A stretch of DNA of 14,263 nt from HyVt-560 sp964577195. GTDB lineage: Bacteria > Pseudomonadota > Gammaproteobacteria > UWMA-0217. Below, piece by piece: positions 6,301 through 13,547 of the stretch. The translations under genes were made by a program, and so were the position numbers. Under the pieces are notes generated by a model that ran no database searches, was not told the DNA's origin, and was given only the letters and a program-made list of their open reading frames with translations. The stretch's first letter is position 1. Each line of letters opens with the position of its first letter. The stretch covers positions 1 to 14,263 of the forward strand of contig CAZNYF010000073.1 in the NCBI GenBank assembly GCA_964577195.1, given 5' to 3'.

Positions 6301-7442
6301 GTGGAACCTGCTTGTCGTAATAGCGCTCTGAGAATCGACTGGGTTTCTTCCAGGTTTGGCGGCGATGGAAATACATTGTCGATGGATAAGTTATCCAGTG
6401 CTTGCAAAATTGATTGTTGTTGCTGAGCCTGTAAATGCGTGACTACCCACTGTTGAATTGAAACCCGTGCATGTTTGAATGCAGTTTGGTTGTCTTGTTG
6501 AAGCGCCAGCTTGAGACCTTCCAGGCGAAGTTGCAGGATGCCCATGTTCTGCCAGTCAATGGTGTTTTGGTCGAGCGCGTTCAGGGGTTGGTCGTGGTGT
6601 CGAACGCGGAAACGACTGAGCAGACTATTTTGTAGTGACGCTTTGAGCGATGGATTGGCGTCCTTATTTTCAACCGAATCAGCCCCATCAGTATCGAGAG
6701 CCACTTTTGGCTGGCTGGCCGTTGGCCTTGGCACCAGTTTGCTAATTTCGTTGTCCAGTGCCGTCAATGCATCCAGGGGGTTGTTTGCTTGAAAATTCTC
6801 CAGCATTCGAATGTCATCGCTGAGTCTTCTGTCAAGTGCTTCAAAAGATGCGTCTCCCAGTTTTGCTAAACGCGATTGGGCTGCTTGCAAGGCTGCAATG
6901 GCGGTACCACGGTCGCGCATAAATGCCAGCCGGTCAGCGGCAATCTGAATCAAATACTGAATTTCGGCGAGTGACCAGTCGCGCTTACTACCATTGGTTT
7001 GGCTGCGGATCAGATTAAGGTTATCTTCGAGCTGCTGCTGGCGTTGGTTGAGTGATTGCAGTGCTTGAGTCGATTCGTTTACCGATGCATTAACGTGACT
7101 AAACTTTTCATCCAGCTGCGCTGCAAGGTCCGCAGTTTTTATACCCAGCGATTCTTCAATGGCTACAGAGCTACGGGTATCATTATGTTGCTGCGTTGAG
7201 TTTTGATTGTAGAGATAGTATCCCGCGCCGATGCCTCCCAGAGACAGCAGCAGTGCAGTGCCACCCAGTAAGGTTGCCAGCGAAGAGCCTTTGGTTTTGG
7301 GCGGAGTTTCAGCGGCCTCGTTCTCATCCATGCTTTCAGGTTCAGGCATATCTTCTATGCCGCTTTCTTCGTTCAACACGGCTTCGGCTGCCTGTTTGAT
7401 GGTGTCCTCGGAGAGTTCTGGTTTGCCGGTTTGATCAATCAT
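6297..7442 (-). CDS. hemX: HemX-like membrane protein
   Basis: This is the HemX family, sometimes annotated as uroporphyrinogen-III C-methyltransferase although it has no SAM methyltransferase domain. Order: an acidic, disordered cytoplasmic N-terminus (about 1-50), one membrane segment (about 56-78: LATLLGGTALLLSLGGIGAG), a coiled coil (about 100-145, rich in Gln and Leu: LNQRQQQLEDNLNLIRSQ), then the conserved core with RDWSLAEIQYLIQIAADRL and a helical C-terminal domain. It has 381 residues. The frame is open to 7571, but I start at ATG 7442: AGG lies 8 bases upstream, the longer start would run into hemD, and MIDQTGK makes a normal family N-terminus. There is a 22-base gap from the hemD stop and an ATGA overlap with hemY. 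Confidence 0.93.
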   Translation of the reverse strand: MIDQTGKPELSEDTIKQAAEAVLNEESGIEDMPEPESMDENEAAETPPKTKGSSLATLLGGTALLLSLGGIGAGYYLYNQNSTQQHNDTRSSVAIEESLGIKTADLAAQLDEKFSHVNASVNESTQALQSLNQRQQQLEDNLNLIRSQTNGSKRDWSLAEIQYLIQIAADRLAFMRDRGTAIAALQAAQSRLAKLGDASFEALDRRLSDDIRMLENFQANNPLDALTALDNEISKLVPRPTASQPKVALDTDGADSVENKDANPSLKASLQNSLLSRFRVRHHDQPLNALDQNTIDWQNMGILQLRLEGLKLALQQDNQTAFKHARVSIQQWVVTHLQAQQQQSILQALDNLSIDNVFPSPPNLEETQSILRALLRQAGST

Positions 7443-7464
7443 ATTTTTTGCCTGAGAGGTGCCC

Positions 7465-8202
7465 TTAAATCCGAGGTACTTTTTGTAACGCTGCCAACAT
7501 GGAAATGTCACCTGGATTTTCTGCAACGATGGCAGTTTGTTGAAAACCCAGTTCAGCGCATATTGTTGCAATTCTGCCGCTACCTACAACAATCGGTAAC
7601 TGCTTTAAAGCTGGTGCTAGTGTATCAACCATTGAGACAAAATTGCGCGCAGCATCGCCGGAGGTAAAAGTAATCACGGCTTTATCGGCTGCGAGCGAAA
7701 CGGGATTGAGCAATTGCGCATCATTTTCAGGGATGACGCGACGGTAGATCTCAGCTTTTTGTACATACGCACCGCGTGCTCTCAAGGTCTCGGTAAGCAG
7801 GTTCCTGCCACCTGCTCCGGCGACGATGAGAATGGTTTGATTGCTGATGGTTTGTAGCTCGGGGAGCAGTAGGAGCGCTTCGCTGGTGGCAGTGCTTTTG
7901 GGTGAGATGACATTTTTTTGACCAGCGACCTGCAACGCTTTTGCGGTGGCTTTGCCGACAGCCAGTAATTTTCCAGTCAGTGATTTGGGTGGAGGCGCTG
8001 TGGCAACAGCATTGGGGCTGAGATAAATGACAATGTCATATTCAGCAATTTCCGTTAGCAATGCCTTAGTAGTACCGGCTGAAACCTGGATCTCGATGGT
8101 TGGAAATCTTATGATCGTGCCTCCGGCGGCCTCTACGCTAGCGCAAAAGGCTCCTGCCTGATGCGCAGGTCGAGTGACGATGACGATTTGGTTATTCAGC
8201 AT
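7465..8202 (-). CDS. hemD: uroporphyrinogen-III synthase
   Basis: HemD closes hydroxymethylbilane into uroporphyrinogen III with inversion of ring D, in the cytoplasm, directly after HemC. The sequence is poorly conserved in this family, but the usual landmarks are present: an N-terminal strand followed by VTRPAHQAGAFCASVEAAGG (residues 9-28), PTIEI, the DIVIYLSPNAV strand (about 55-65), LLAVGKATAKAL, the LIVAGAGGRNLLTETLRARG segment (about 124-144) with VQKAEIYRR, and VITFTSGDAARNFV (about 176-189) in the second domain. The length of 245 is typical. The start at ATG 8202 has GAG 8 bases upstream. It lies 36 bases after the corrected hemC stop and 22 before hemX. Confidence 0.95.
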   Translation of the reverse strand: MLNNQIVIVTRPAHQAGAFCASVEAAGGTIIRFPTIEIQVSAGTTKALLTEIAEYDIVIYLSPNAVATAPPPKSLTGKLLAVGKATAKALQVAGQKNVISPKSTATSEALLLLPELQTISNQTILIVAGAGGRNLLTETLRARGAYVQKAEIYRRVIPENDAQLLNPVSLAADKAVITFTSGDAARNFVSMVDTLAPALKQLPIVVGSGRIATICAELGFQQTAIVAENPGDISMLAALQKVPRI

Positions 8203-8238
8203 GGTTATTCTCAGTGGTGCTTGTATTTTTAGAGACGC

Positions 8239-9173
8239 CTATAGTATGCCAATATCGGCTAAAACCTTATCAGCGCCTTGCGCGAGCAAATCCTCGGCAA
8301 CCTCGACACCCATCGCTTCAGCCTGTGCCGATGAACCGCNNNNNNNNNNNNNNNNNNNNNNNNNNNNNNNNNNNNNNNNNNNNNNNNNNNNNNNNNNNNN
8401 NNNNNNNNNNNNNNNNNNNNNNNNNNNNNNNNNNNNNNNCCAATGGGAACCTGGCAGCCGCCGTTCAAGCGATGATTCATTGCGCGCTCGGCGCTGGTAC
8501 GAAGTTGTGATGGGGGATGGTTGAGCGCTGCAATCAAGGTCTCTACTTCCGCATCATTGCTGCGACATTCAATCCCGAGCGCACCCTGTCCAACTGCGGG
8601 CAAGCAGGTTTCTGCGCTAAGAGTTGCCGTGATTCTGTCATCAAACTCCATCCGTTGAAGCCCGGATTTTGCCAGGATGATGGCATCAAAATCGCCATTG
8701 TCCAGTTTGTTTAGCCGCGTATTGATATTGCCGCGTAGATCTTTGATTTGCAGCGTTGGAAATTGTGCTGAAAGCTGCAACCCGCGACGCAGACTGGAAG
8801 TGCCAACCACGGCATTATCCGGTAGTGCTTTAAGGCTCTCGTATTGATTGCTGACAAACGCATCAAACGGGCTTTCACGTTCCATAATCACGGGTAGATG
8901 CAGCCCTTCGGGTAACTCCATTGGCACATCTTTGAGTGAATGCACCGCGATATCCGCTTCGTGCTCATACAGTTTGGTCTCTAGCTCTTTAACGAATAAG
9001 CCTTTGCCGCCAATTTTGGCGAGCGGGCTATCGAGTATTTTATCGCCGCGTGTGACAATCCGGATTAGCTCGATTTTTAGATCAGGGTATAATTGCTGCA
9101 ATCTGCTGGCGACATGTTCTGCCTGCCAGACGGCGAGGGGACTTTTACGGGTTGCGATTCGAAGCGTTTGCAA
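8239..9173 (-). CDS. hemC: hydroxymethylbilane synthase (interrupted by an assembly gap)
   Basis: HemC polymerises four porphobilinogens into hydroxymethylbilane. Visible: LRIATRKSPLAVWQAEHVA at the N-terminus, HSLKDVP with the catalytic aspartate D82, LRGNINTRL, LPAVGQGALGIEC and the NGGCQVPIG motif, whose cysteine (C240) carries the dipyrromethane cofactor. After the N run the correct frame is GSSAQAEAMG...EDLLAQGADK, a typical HemC C-terminus ending at TAG 8239-8241, not the frame obtained by reading straight through the Ns. Start: I choose TTG 9173. GGAG lies 6 bases upstream, the protein then begins MQTLRIATRKS as usual for the family, and a TATAAT box lies just upstream. The ATG at 9257 would be upstream of that promoter and would add 28 residues antisense to the neighbouring signal peptide. 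About 29 residues are missing in the gap. Confidence 0.93.
8340..8439. other. assembly gap of 100 N inside hemC
   Basis: Exactly 100 undetermined bases, the usual placeholder for a gap of unknown size. The codon on the upstream side is GGN (Gly of QVPIG) and on the far side NGC (probably Arg before GSSAQAE). To restore the hemC frame the true length must be 3k+2, and 100 is not. Comparison with E. coli HemC from memory suggests about 29 missing residues, that is about 89 bases. Confidence 0.97.
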
Positions 9174-9203
9174 AAATTTCTCCAACTTAGTGATGTACGG
9201 CTC

Positions 9204-9221
9204 ATTAGATGCAGGATTATA
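9204..9221 (-). promoter_or_regulatory. candidate hemCDXY promoter
   Basis: The minus strand carries a perfect -10 hexamer TATAAT at 9221-9216. The expected transcription start is near 9209, which leaves a leader of about 36 bases to the TTG start of hemC and its GGAG site (9183-9180). The -35 position with a 17-base spacer reads CTAAAA, a poor match, so an activator may be needed or this promoter may be weak. It lies inside the 52-base region between two divergent genes. Confidence 0.5.
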
Positions 9222-9225
9222 CAGC

Positions 9226-9732
9226 TTGAAAACTTTGATTTTAGTTCTATTACTCATCCACTCAACGGTGATGGCAGATGAGGACGATCTACCGCCTGTA
9301 GATTTACTGGAGCTTGAGGATCTATCCGCGCAGGGAGATGGTGGAAAACTGACCGGCAGGCCGTTGCTATTGGCGTTTGTGGCGGACTATTGTCACTACT
9401 GTGAAATTGTTGAAGAGGAGTATTTAAAGCCGATGCTGCGAAATCGAGACTATGATAAAAAAGTCGTTATTCGCACGCTGGATCTTGGCAGCGATGGCAG
9501 TATTATCGGTTTTGATGGCGAATCACTTTCGATTCAGGCATTGGCTGATCGTTATCAGGTTAAGGTCACGCCAACAGTGGTGTTTCTCAATCAGGACGGA
9601 ACGGAGCTAGCCCCGACCTTGGTGGGTGTCACAAACGCCGAGTTTTATGGGGGTTTTTTGGACGATGCTATTGATGCCGCGCTGGTGCGTTTAAAGAAGG
9701 CATCTTCGCATTTGGCGTATCAAACTCACTAG
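9226..9732 (+). CDS. exported thioredoxin-fold protein (CHYC)
   Basis: A thiol-disulfide protein of the thioredoxin superfamily, probably periplasmic. Read from TTG 9226 it has 168 residues: signal peptide MKTLILVLLLIHSTVMA with cleavage after residue 17, mature DEDDLPPV, the active site DYCHYC (C56, C59), a long insertion (about 66-100) before the second half, and VTPTVVF with the cis-proline P116. The CxxC follows LLLAFVADY, as in SoxW/thioredoxin-like periplasmic proteins. Start choice: AGGA (9213-9216) lies 9 bases before TTG 9226 and the signal peptide begins at once. ATG 9193 has no ribosome binding site and would put 11 residues ahead of it. The frame upstream of that is antisense to hemC. 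Its substrate is unknown; cytochrome maturation or envelope redox control are possible but not shown. It is divergent from hemC and convergent with algR. Confidence 0.87.
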   Translation: MKTLILVLLLIHSTVMADEDDLPPVDLLELEDLSAQGDGGKLTGRPLLLAFVADYCHYCEIVEEEYLKPMLRNRDYDKKVVIRTLDLGSDGSIIGFDGESLSIQALADRYQVKVTPTVVFLNQDGTELAPTLVGVTNAEFYGGFLDDAIDAALVRLKKASSHLAYQTH

Positions 9733-9737
9733 TTTTA

Positions 9738-9772
9738 ATTTCGCAGGAGCTAAGATATAGCTCCTGCGAAAT
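9738..9772. terminator. perfect 14-bp inverted repeat, likely bidirectional terminator
   Basis: ATTTCGCAGGAGCT, a 7-base loop AAGATAT, then AGCTCCTGCGAAAT: every one of the 14 pairs matches. It lies between the convergent stop codons of the thioredoxin-like gene (9732) and algR (9781), where a shared terminator is expected. Arms end in A/T-rich sequence, but the T-tracts after the stem are short on both strands. Confidence 0.8.
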
Positions 9773-9780
9773 ATTCAGTT

Positions 9781-10509
9781 CTAACCGCCTTTGAGGAAAC
9801 GTCTTACTTCGGCGACATGGCGACGGGAGATTTCCAGCGTATCGTCGATGTCTTTCATGGTCAGGCGAAAACGTCCTTCGGTGGTCTTGGTCATACCCGT
9901 CATGGATGTCTTGGCAACTAAAGCATTGCGATGAATGCGCATGAAGTTTTCGGTAAATTCATCTTCCAGAGCTTTAAGCGGTTCTTCAATCAACACTTCG
10001 CCTTGCGCGTGACGCACGGTGACGTATTTTTGATCAGCCTGAAAATAGAAAATCTCGGTGAGCGGAATTAATTCGAGGTTGCCCCGCACACGAGCGCAAA
10101 TGTGCTTACGTGCGTTACCATCGTCACCTGCGAGCTGATTGAGCTGAACCCGGTTAAGGCGGCCTGCTTTTTCCAGTGCCTTGGTAAGTTTTTCCTGGCG
10201 AATTGGCTTGAGCAAATAACCCACGGCCAGCGTATCAAACGCTTCCAGCGCATGTTCGCCAAAAGCGGTGGTAAAGATGACCGCAGGTGGTTCGTCCATT
10301 TGTGATAAATGTCTGGCAGCTTCCAGTCCGTCCATGCCCGGCATTCTAATATCCATTAATGCAATATCAGGTTTGTGTTCTTCCGCTGCACGGATGGCTT
10401 CAATGCCATTTTGGGCAGAGGCGCAGACTTGGTAGTTAGTACTGCCATCAACCATGCTGGACAGCCTGTCCAAAGCCGGTCGTTCATCATCTACGATCAT
10501 TACACGCAT
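9781..10509 (-). CDS. algR: AlgR-type LytTR response regulator
   Basis: It has a receiver domain (about residues 1-120) with the acidic pair D7/D8, phospho-acceptor D53 in LMDIRMPGMDG, T80/T81 and the conserved K101 in GYLLKPI. A LytTR DNA-binding domain follows (about 140-240), with ICARVRGNLELIPL, IFYFQADQKYVTVR, FMRIHRNALVA and SRRHVAEVRRFLKGG at the end. The 242 residues are close to P. aeruginosa AlgR (about 248). The frame is open to 10593, but I start at ATG 10509: AGGGA lies 7 bases upstream and the receiver begins at once (MRVMIVDDE). It sits 10 bases after the kinase stop, same operon. In Pseudomonas AlgR controls alginate, type IV pilus and other surface functions; the local regulon cannot be read from this window. 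Confidence 0.93.
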   Translation of the reverse strand: MRVMIVDDERPALDRLSSMVDGSTNYQVCASAQNGIEAIRAAEEHKPDIALMDIRMPGMDGLEAARHLSQMDEPPAVIFTTAFGEHALEAFDTLAVGYLLKPIRQEKLTKALEKAGRLNRVQLNQLAGDDGNARKHICARVRGNLELIPLTEIFYFQADQKYVTVRHAQGEVLIEEPLKALEDEFTENFMRIHRNALVAKTSMTGMTKTTEGRFRLTMKDIDDTLEISRRHVAEVRRFLKGG

Positions 10510-10519
10510 TGTCATTTCC

Positions 10520-11593
10520 CTATTTCGGTATTTTAAAAGAGACGGTGTATTCATCGTCTCTGGCTTGAATTCGTAATCGGCCTTGCTCGCCATAGGCTAG
10601 CAATAACCGTTGTCGGATATTGTCCTGAGCCATCCGGTTGCCCTTATGTCTTTCCTGATTCGTCACCGTGCTTAACGGATTGGTCACAGAAACTTCTATC
10701 GCATCGGCAAGATTGTGCAGTGAGATCGTCACTGTGCCACCTTCCGTGAGCGGTTCAATCCCATGATACAGCGCATTTTCAACCAATGGTTGAAGAATCA
10801 ACGCGGGTACCTTGGTCTTACAATCTACATCATCATCAATTCTCCATTCAAGCGTGATGCGATCGCCCAAACGGTGTTTTTCGATACTCAAATACTGCTT
10901 GGTGACATTCAGCTCTTCTTCCAGTGTCAGATAGTTTTTATCTGCCAAAGAAACACGAAAAAGATCTGCCAGATCCAAGACTGCTTTCTCAGCCTGATCC
11001 GGGTCGGCCCGAGTCAAATTGGCAATGGTATTCATACTATTAAAAAGAAAATGCGGCCGAATCCTTGCTTGTAGCGCCTGAATTCGAGCGCGGGCTTCCG
11101 CTTCAGTATTGCTTTTCCATTGATGCTGGACATAAAAGTAACGCAACATCAACGCTGTGACGATTGCACAGATCACAATATTGCGCATTATCACGTTTTG
11201 AGCGAGTCCTGGATGCGGGGTTAGATACAAGTATTGAATCACCCAAATTGCCACAACCGAGAATATTAACGTGACGCCGAGGATGATCGCGTAGGAATAC
11301 CCTGTGGTCTGCCGTGTCGAAAGTGCATTGAGCCGATCCCGAAAATGACATAACAGCGCAACCGAGCCGATAGTCACCCATTGAACAAATAATGAGACCA
11401 GCGCAAGCCGTGTCCAGAAGTCACCTTCTGAGAAACCTTGGGATAAAGTGAGGATAATGGCGAGAAATTCTGCGCCACCGACCATCAGGAAAACATTCCG
11501 GCCATCACAGAAGTCAGGTAGGAAGCCTTCGCTTTCTACGTTTTCTACCAAATTATCTGAGCGTACTCGCTCGCGAGTCATTTCCATCGACAT
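10520..11593 (-). CDS. algZ: AlgZ/FimS-type sensor histidine kinase
   Basis: This is a membrane kinase of the LytS/YehU class (His_kinase, PF06580 type), partner of AlgR. The N-terminal third has several hydrophobic segments (about 34-52, 62-83, 99-123 and 134-152). Then comes a short linker helix rich in Ala, Arg and Glu, and the dimerisation/phospho-acceptor motif RIRPHFLFNSMNTIANL with H181. The ATPase N-box is LVENALYHGIEP with N273. The C-terminus, IRQRLLLAYGEQGRLRI, is the usual GHKL end. The length of 357 is typical. Start at ATG 11593 with AAGGA 9 bases upstream; ATGs at 11587 and 11581 are alternatives. It is divergent from argH, as in Pseudomonas, with 113 bases between the genes. 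No dedicated ligand-binding domain is visible, so the signal is probably sensed in or near the membrane. Confidence 0.93.
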   Translation of the reverse strand: MSMEMTRERVRSDNLVENVESEGFLPDFCDGRNVFLMVGGAEFLAIILTLSQGFSEGDFWTRLALVSLFVQWVTIGSVALLCHFRDRLNALSTRQTTGYSYAIILGVTLIFSVVAIWVIQYLYLTPHPGLAQNVIMRNIVICAIVTALMLRYFYVQHQWKSNTEAEARARIQALQARIRPHFLFNSMNTIANLTRADPDQAEKAVLDLADLFRVSLADKNYLTLEEELNVTKQYLSIEKHRLGDRITLEWRIDDDVDCKTKVPALILQPLVENALYHGIEPLTEGGTVTISLHNLADAIEVSVTNPLSTVTNQERHKGNRMAQDNIRQRLLLAYGEQGRLRIQARDDEYTVSFKIPK

Positions 11594-11613
11594 AAGTTTT
11601 TTTCCTTCGGCTA

Positions 11614-11643
11614 AACATACTCTTATTTGCGTTTTCTGTGCAA
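11614..11643 (-). promoter_or_regulatory. candidate algZR promoter
   Basis: On the minus strand TTGCAC (11643-11638), an 18-base spacer and TATGTT (11619-11614) give a partial sigma-70 match, with the start codon about 20 bases downstream of the -10. An alternative -10, TATAAC, lies at 11657-11652, overlapping the argH -10 on the other strand. Neither is compelling. Confidence 0.3.
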
Positions 11644-11650
11644 TCTCAGA

Positions 11651-11659
11651 TGTTATACT
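11651..11659 (+). promoter_or_regulatory. candidate argH promoter (extended -10)
   Basis: TG-T-TATACT is an extended -10 element with 5 of 6 matches in the hexamer. It lies 47 bases before the argH ATG, giving a leader of about 40 bases. No good -35 is placed at 16-18 bases, which extended -10 promoters tolerate. I see no convincing ArgR box nearby. Confidence 0.5.
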
Positions 11660-11706
11660 TGCGTCACAGTTTTACTAACTAAAATACAGAAATACGGAAT
11701 AATTAC

Positions 11707-13098
11707 ATGGTTGAAAAGGGTGATACCAAACTTTGGGGAGGACGCTTTAGCGAACCCACCGATCAATTCGTCGAAGCATTTACGGCCTCAGTCAGTTTTG
11801 ACCAGCGTTTATATCAATACGATATTGATGGCTCCAAAGCGCACGCTAAAATGCTCGAGCGTGTTGGCGTTTTAACCGCCAAAGAGCTGGCTGATATCGA
11901 ATCAGGTCTAGATCAAATCATAGCAGAAATTGAGTCTGGATCATTTGACTGGTCGGTTGCGCTTGAAGATGTCCACATGAACATTGAGGCGCGCCTCACG
12001 GAGCTGATCGGCAATGCAGGAAAAAAGCTGCACACCGGTCGTTCGCGTAATGATCAGGTGGCGACCGATATCCGTCTTTACCTTCGCCATGAGATTGATT
12101 TGATTAACGAAGACTTAACGCGTTTACGGTTGGCTCTCGTCGATCTGGCAGCGTCACATACTGAAACAATCATGCCTGGTTTTACCCATTTGCAGGTTGC
12201 GCAGCCCATTAGCTTCGGGCATCACCTGCTGGCGTGGCAAGAAATGCTTGATCGCGATAGTCAGCGCATGAAAGATTGCCGCAAGCGAGTGAATATCTCG
12301 CCGCTGGGTAGCGCCGCACTTGCGGGTACCAGTTATCCCATCGACAGGCATTATACCGCTGAGTTGCTGCAATTTTCGATGCCGGGCAATAATTCTCTTG
12401 ATGGCGTCAGTGATCGAGATTTTGCCATTGAATTCAATGCGGCCGCTGCACTACTGATGATGCATTTATCACGTATGTCTGAGGAATTAATCATCTGGAC
12501 CTCTGCGCAATTCAATTTTATCGAGTTGCCGGATCGATTTTGCACCGGCTCCTCCATCATGCCGCAGAAAAAGAACCCGGATGTGCCTGAGCTGGTTCGA
12601 GGCAAGACCAGCCGAGTTACCGGAAACCTGATGTCATTGCTGATGCTGATGAAAAGTCAGCCACTCGCCTATAACAAGGACAATCAGGAAGACAAAGAGC
12701 CATTGTTTGATACGGTCGATACGCTGCGCAGTAGTCTCAGAGCTTTTGCCGATATGGTTCCCGCCATCGAGGTCAAGCATGAGCGCATGCGTGCAGCCGC
12801 GTTGCAGGGGTTTTCGACAGCGACTGATCTTGCTGACTATCTGGTTCGCAAAGGACTCGCCTTTCGAGACGCGCACGAAGTGGTTGGCAATGCGGTGCGT
12901 GTTGCCGGTGATAAAGGCTGTGATTTGTCTGACCTTTCATTGGCAGAGTTACAGGAGTTTGATGCGAGTATTACTGATGATGTCTTTAAAGTGCTGTCAC
13001 TCGAAGGCTCAATGCAAAGCCGCAAGCATATTGGCGGCACCGCACCAGAGCAGGTCAAGCTGCAGATTAAAAGAATTCGCTCGGAGCTTGCGGGATGA
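11707..13098 (+). CDS. argH: argininosuccinate lyase
   Basis: ArgH cleaves argininosuccinate to arginine and fumarate, the last step of arginine synthesis, as a cytoplasmic homotetramer of the fumarase/aspartase superfamily. Visible: KLWGGRFSE at residues 8-16, LEDVHMNIE, the substrate loop HTGRSRNDQVATD, GFTHLQVAQP with a conserved histidine, and the superfamily signature GSSIMPQKKNPD at 281-292, whose serine S282/S283 is catalytic. YNKDNQEDKE and the C-terminal domain (GGTAPEQVKLQI) are also present. The 463 residues are full length and intact. Start ATG 11707 matches the family N-terminus; the ribosome binding site is weak (GGA about 9 bases upstream). The stop overlaps the next gene as ATGA, so the two are coupled. 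Divergent from algZ. Confidence 0.98.
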   Translation: MVEKGDTKLWGGRFSEPTDQFVEAFTASVSFDQRLYQYDIDGSKAHAKMLERVGVLTAKELADIESGLDQIIAEIESGSFDWSVALEDVHMNIEARLTELIGNAGKKLHTGRSRNDQVATDIRLYLRHEIDLINEDLTRLRLALVDLAASHTETIMPGFTHLQVAQPISFGHHLLAWQEMLDRDSQRMKDCRKRVNISPLGSAALAGTSYPIDRHYTAELLQFSMPGNNSLDGVSDRDFAIEFNAAAALLMMHLSRMSEELIIWTSAQFNFIELPDRFCTGSSIMPQKKNPDVPELVRGKTSRVTGNLMSLLMLMKSQPLAYNKDNQEDKEPLFDTVDTLRSSLRAFADMVPAIEVKHERMRAAALQGFSTATDLADYLVRKGLAFRDAHEVVGNAVRVAGDKGCDLSDLSLAELQEFDASITDDVFKVLSLEGSMQSRKHIGGTAPEQVKLQIKRIRSELAG

Positions 13099-13547
13099 CT
13101 ATGAAAAAGGCTTTTGCAGAACGCATCGGGCTGATGAATGCGATGTACCAGTTGCCAGCGAATGACAAACCTACGCTGCCGGAGGATGTCGCTGAACGGT
13201 TGAAAAAATTCAAAATTACCTTATCAGATGAGGTGAGTGAAATTGATGACATCATTAAGATGGTAGAAAACGGAGAGTCTTCAGCGAATGTACTCGTCGC
13301 TATCGCCGATATTCTAGGTGATGTCATCGTTTACTGTCGTTCCGAAGCGCTCAAATATGGCATCCCGCTGGAGGATGTTCTTGACCTCATAATGGACAGC
13401 AACGAAAGCAAACTTGGCGCTGATGGCAAACCCATTTACGATGAAAACGGGAAATTTCTCAAAGGCCCCGATTACTGGAAACCGGAACCAAAAATAAAAG
13501 CACTGCTTGCCTCGTTAGCCAGTATTAATCGTTGCGAAATAGTTTAA
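13095..13547 (+). CDS. MazG-like nucleotide pyrophosphohydrolase
   Basis: A small all-alpha protein of the MazG/PRA-PH superfamily, which cleaves nucleoside triphosphates or related compounds to monophosphate and pyrophosphate with metal ions. Visible: LPANDKPTLPEDVAERLKKF (residues 20-39), the acidic metal-binding helix DEVSEIDDI with E46 and E49, and IADILGDVIVYCRSEALKYG with D72 and D76. The C-terminus is conserved in this subgroup: IMDSNESKLGADGKPIYDEN and KGPDYWKPEPKI. Length 150. The ATG at 13095 overlaps the argH TGA (ATGA), and GGAG lies 8 bases upstream inside argH, so it is co-translated with argH. The substrate is unknown; house-cleaning of damaged nucleotides is the usual suggestion for such proteins. 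The stop codon overlaps the end of the convergent vapC gene by 4 bases. Confidence 0.85.
   Translation: MTMKKAFAERIGLMNAMYQLPANDKPTLPEDVAERLKKFKITLSDEVSEIDDIIKMVENGESSANVLVAIADILGDVIVYCRSEALKYGIPLEDVLDLIMDSNESKLGADGKPIYDENGKFLKGPDYWKPEPKIKALLASLASINRCEIV

Noticed and set aside
8259..8339. C-terminal frame AVHRHRLKRW... as the end of HemC
   Set aside because: It comes only from counting the 100 placeholder Ns as real. The adjacent frame gives a normal HemC C-terminus.
8848..9225. Upstream extension of the thioredoxin-like frame
   Set aside because: It is antisense to hemC, Ser/Cys-rich and places the signal peptide in the middle of the protein.
11594..11706. ArgR box upstream of argH
   Set aside because: I could not find a convincing pair of ARG-box half sites in these 113 bases.
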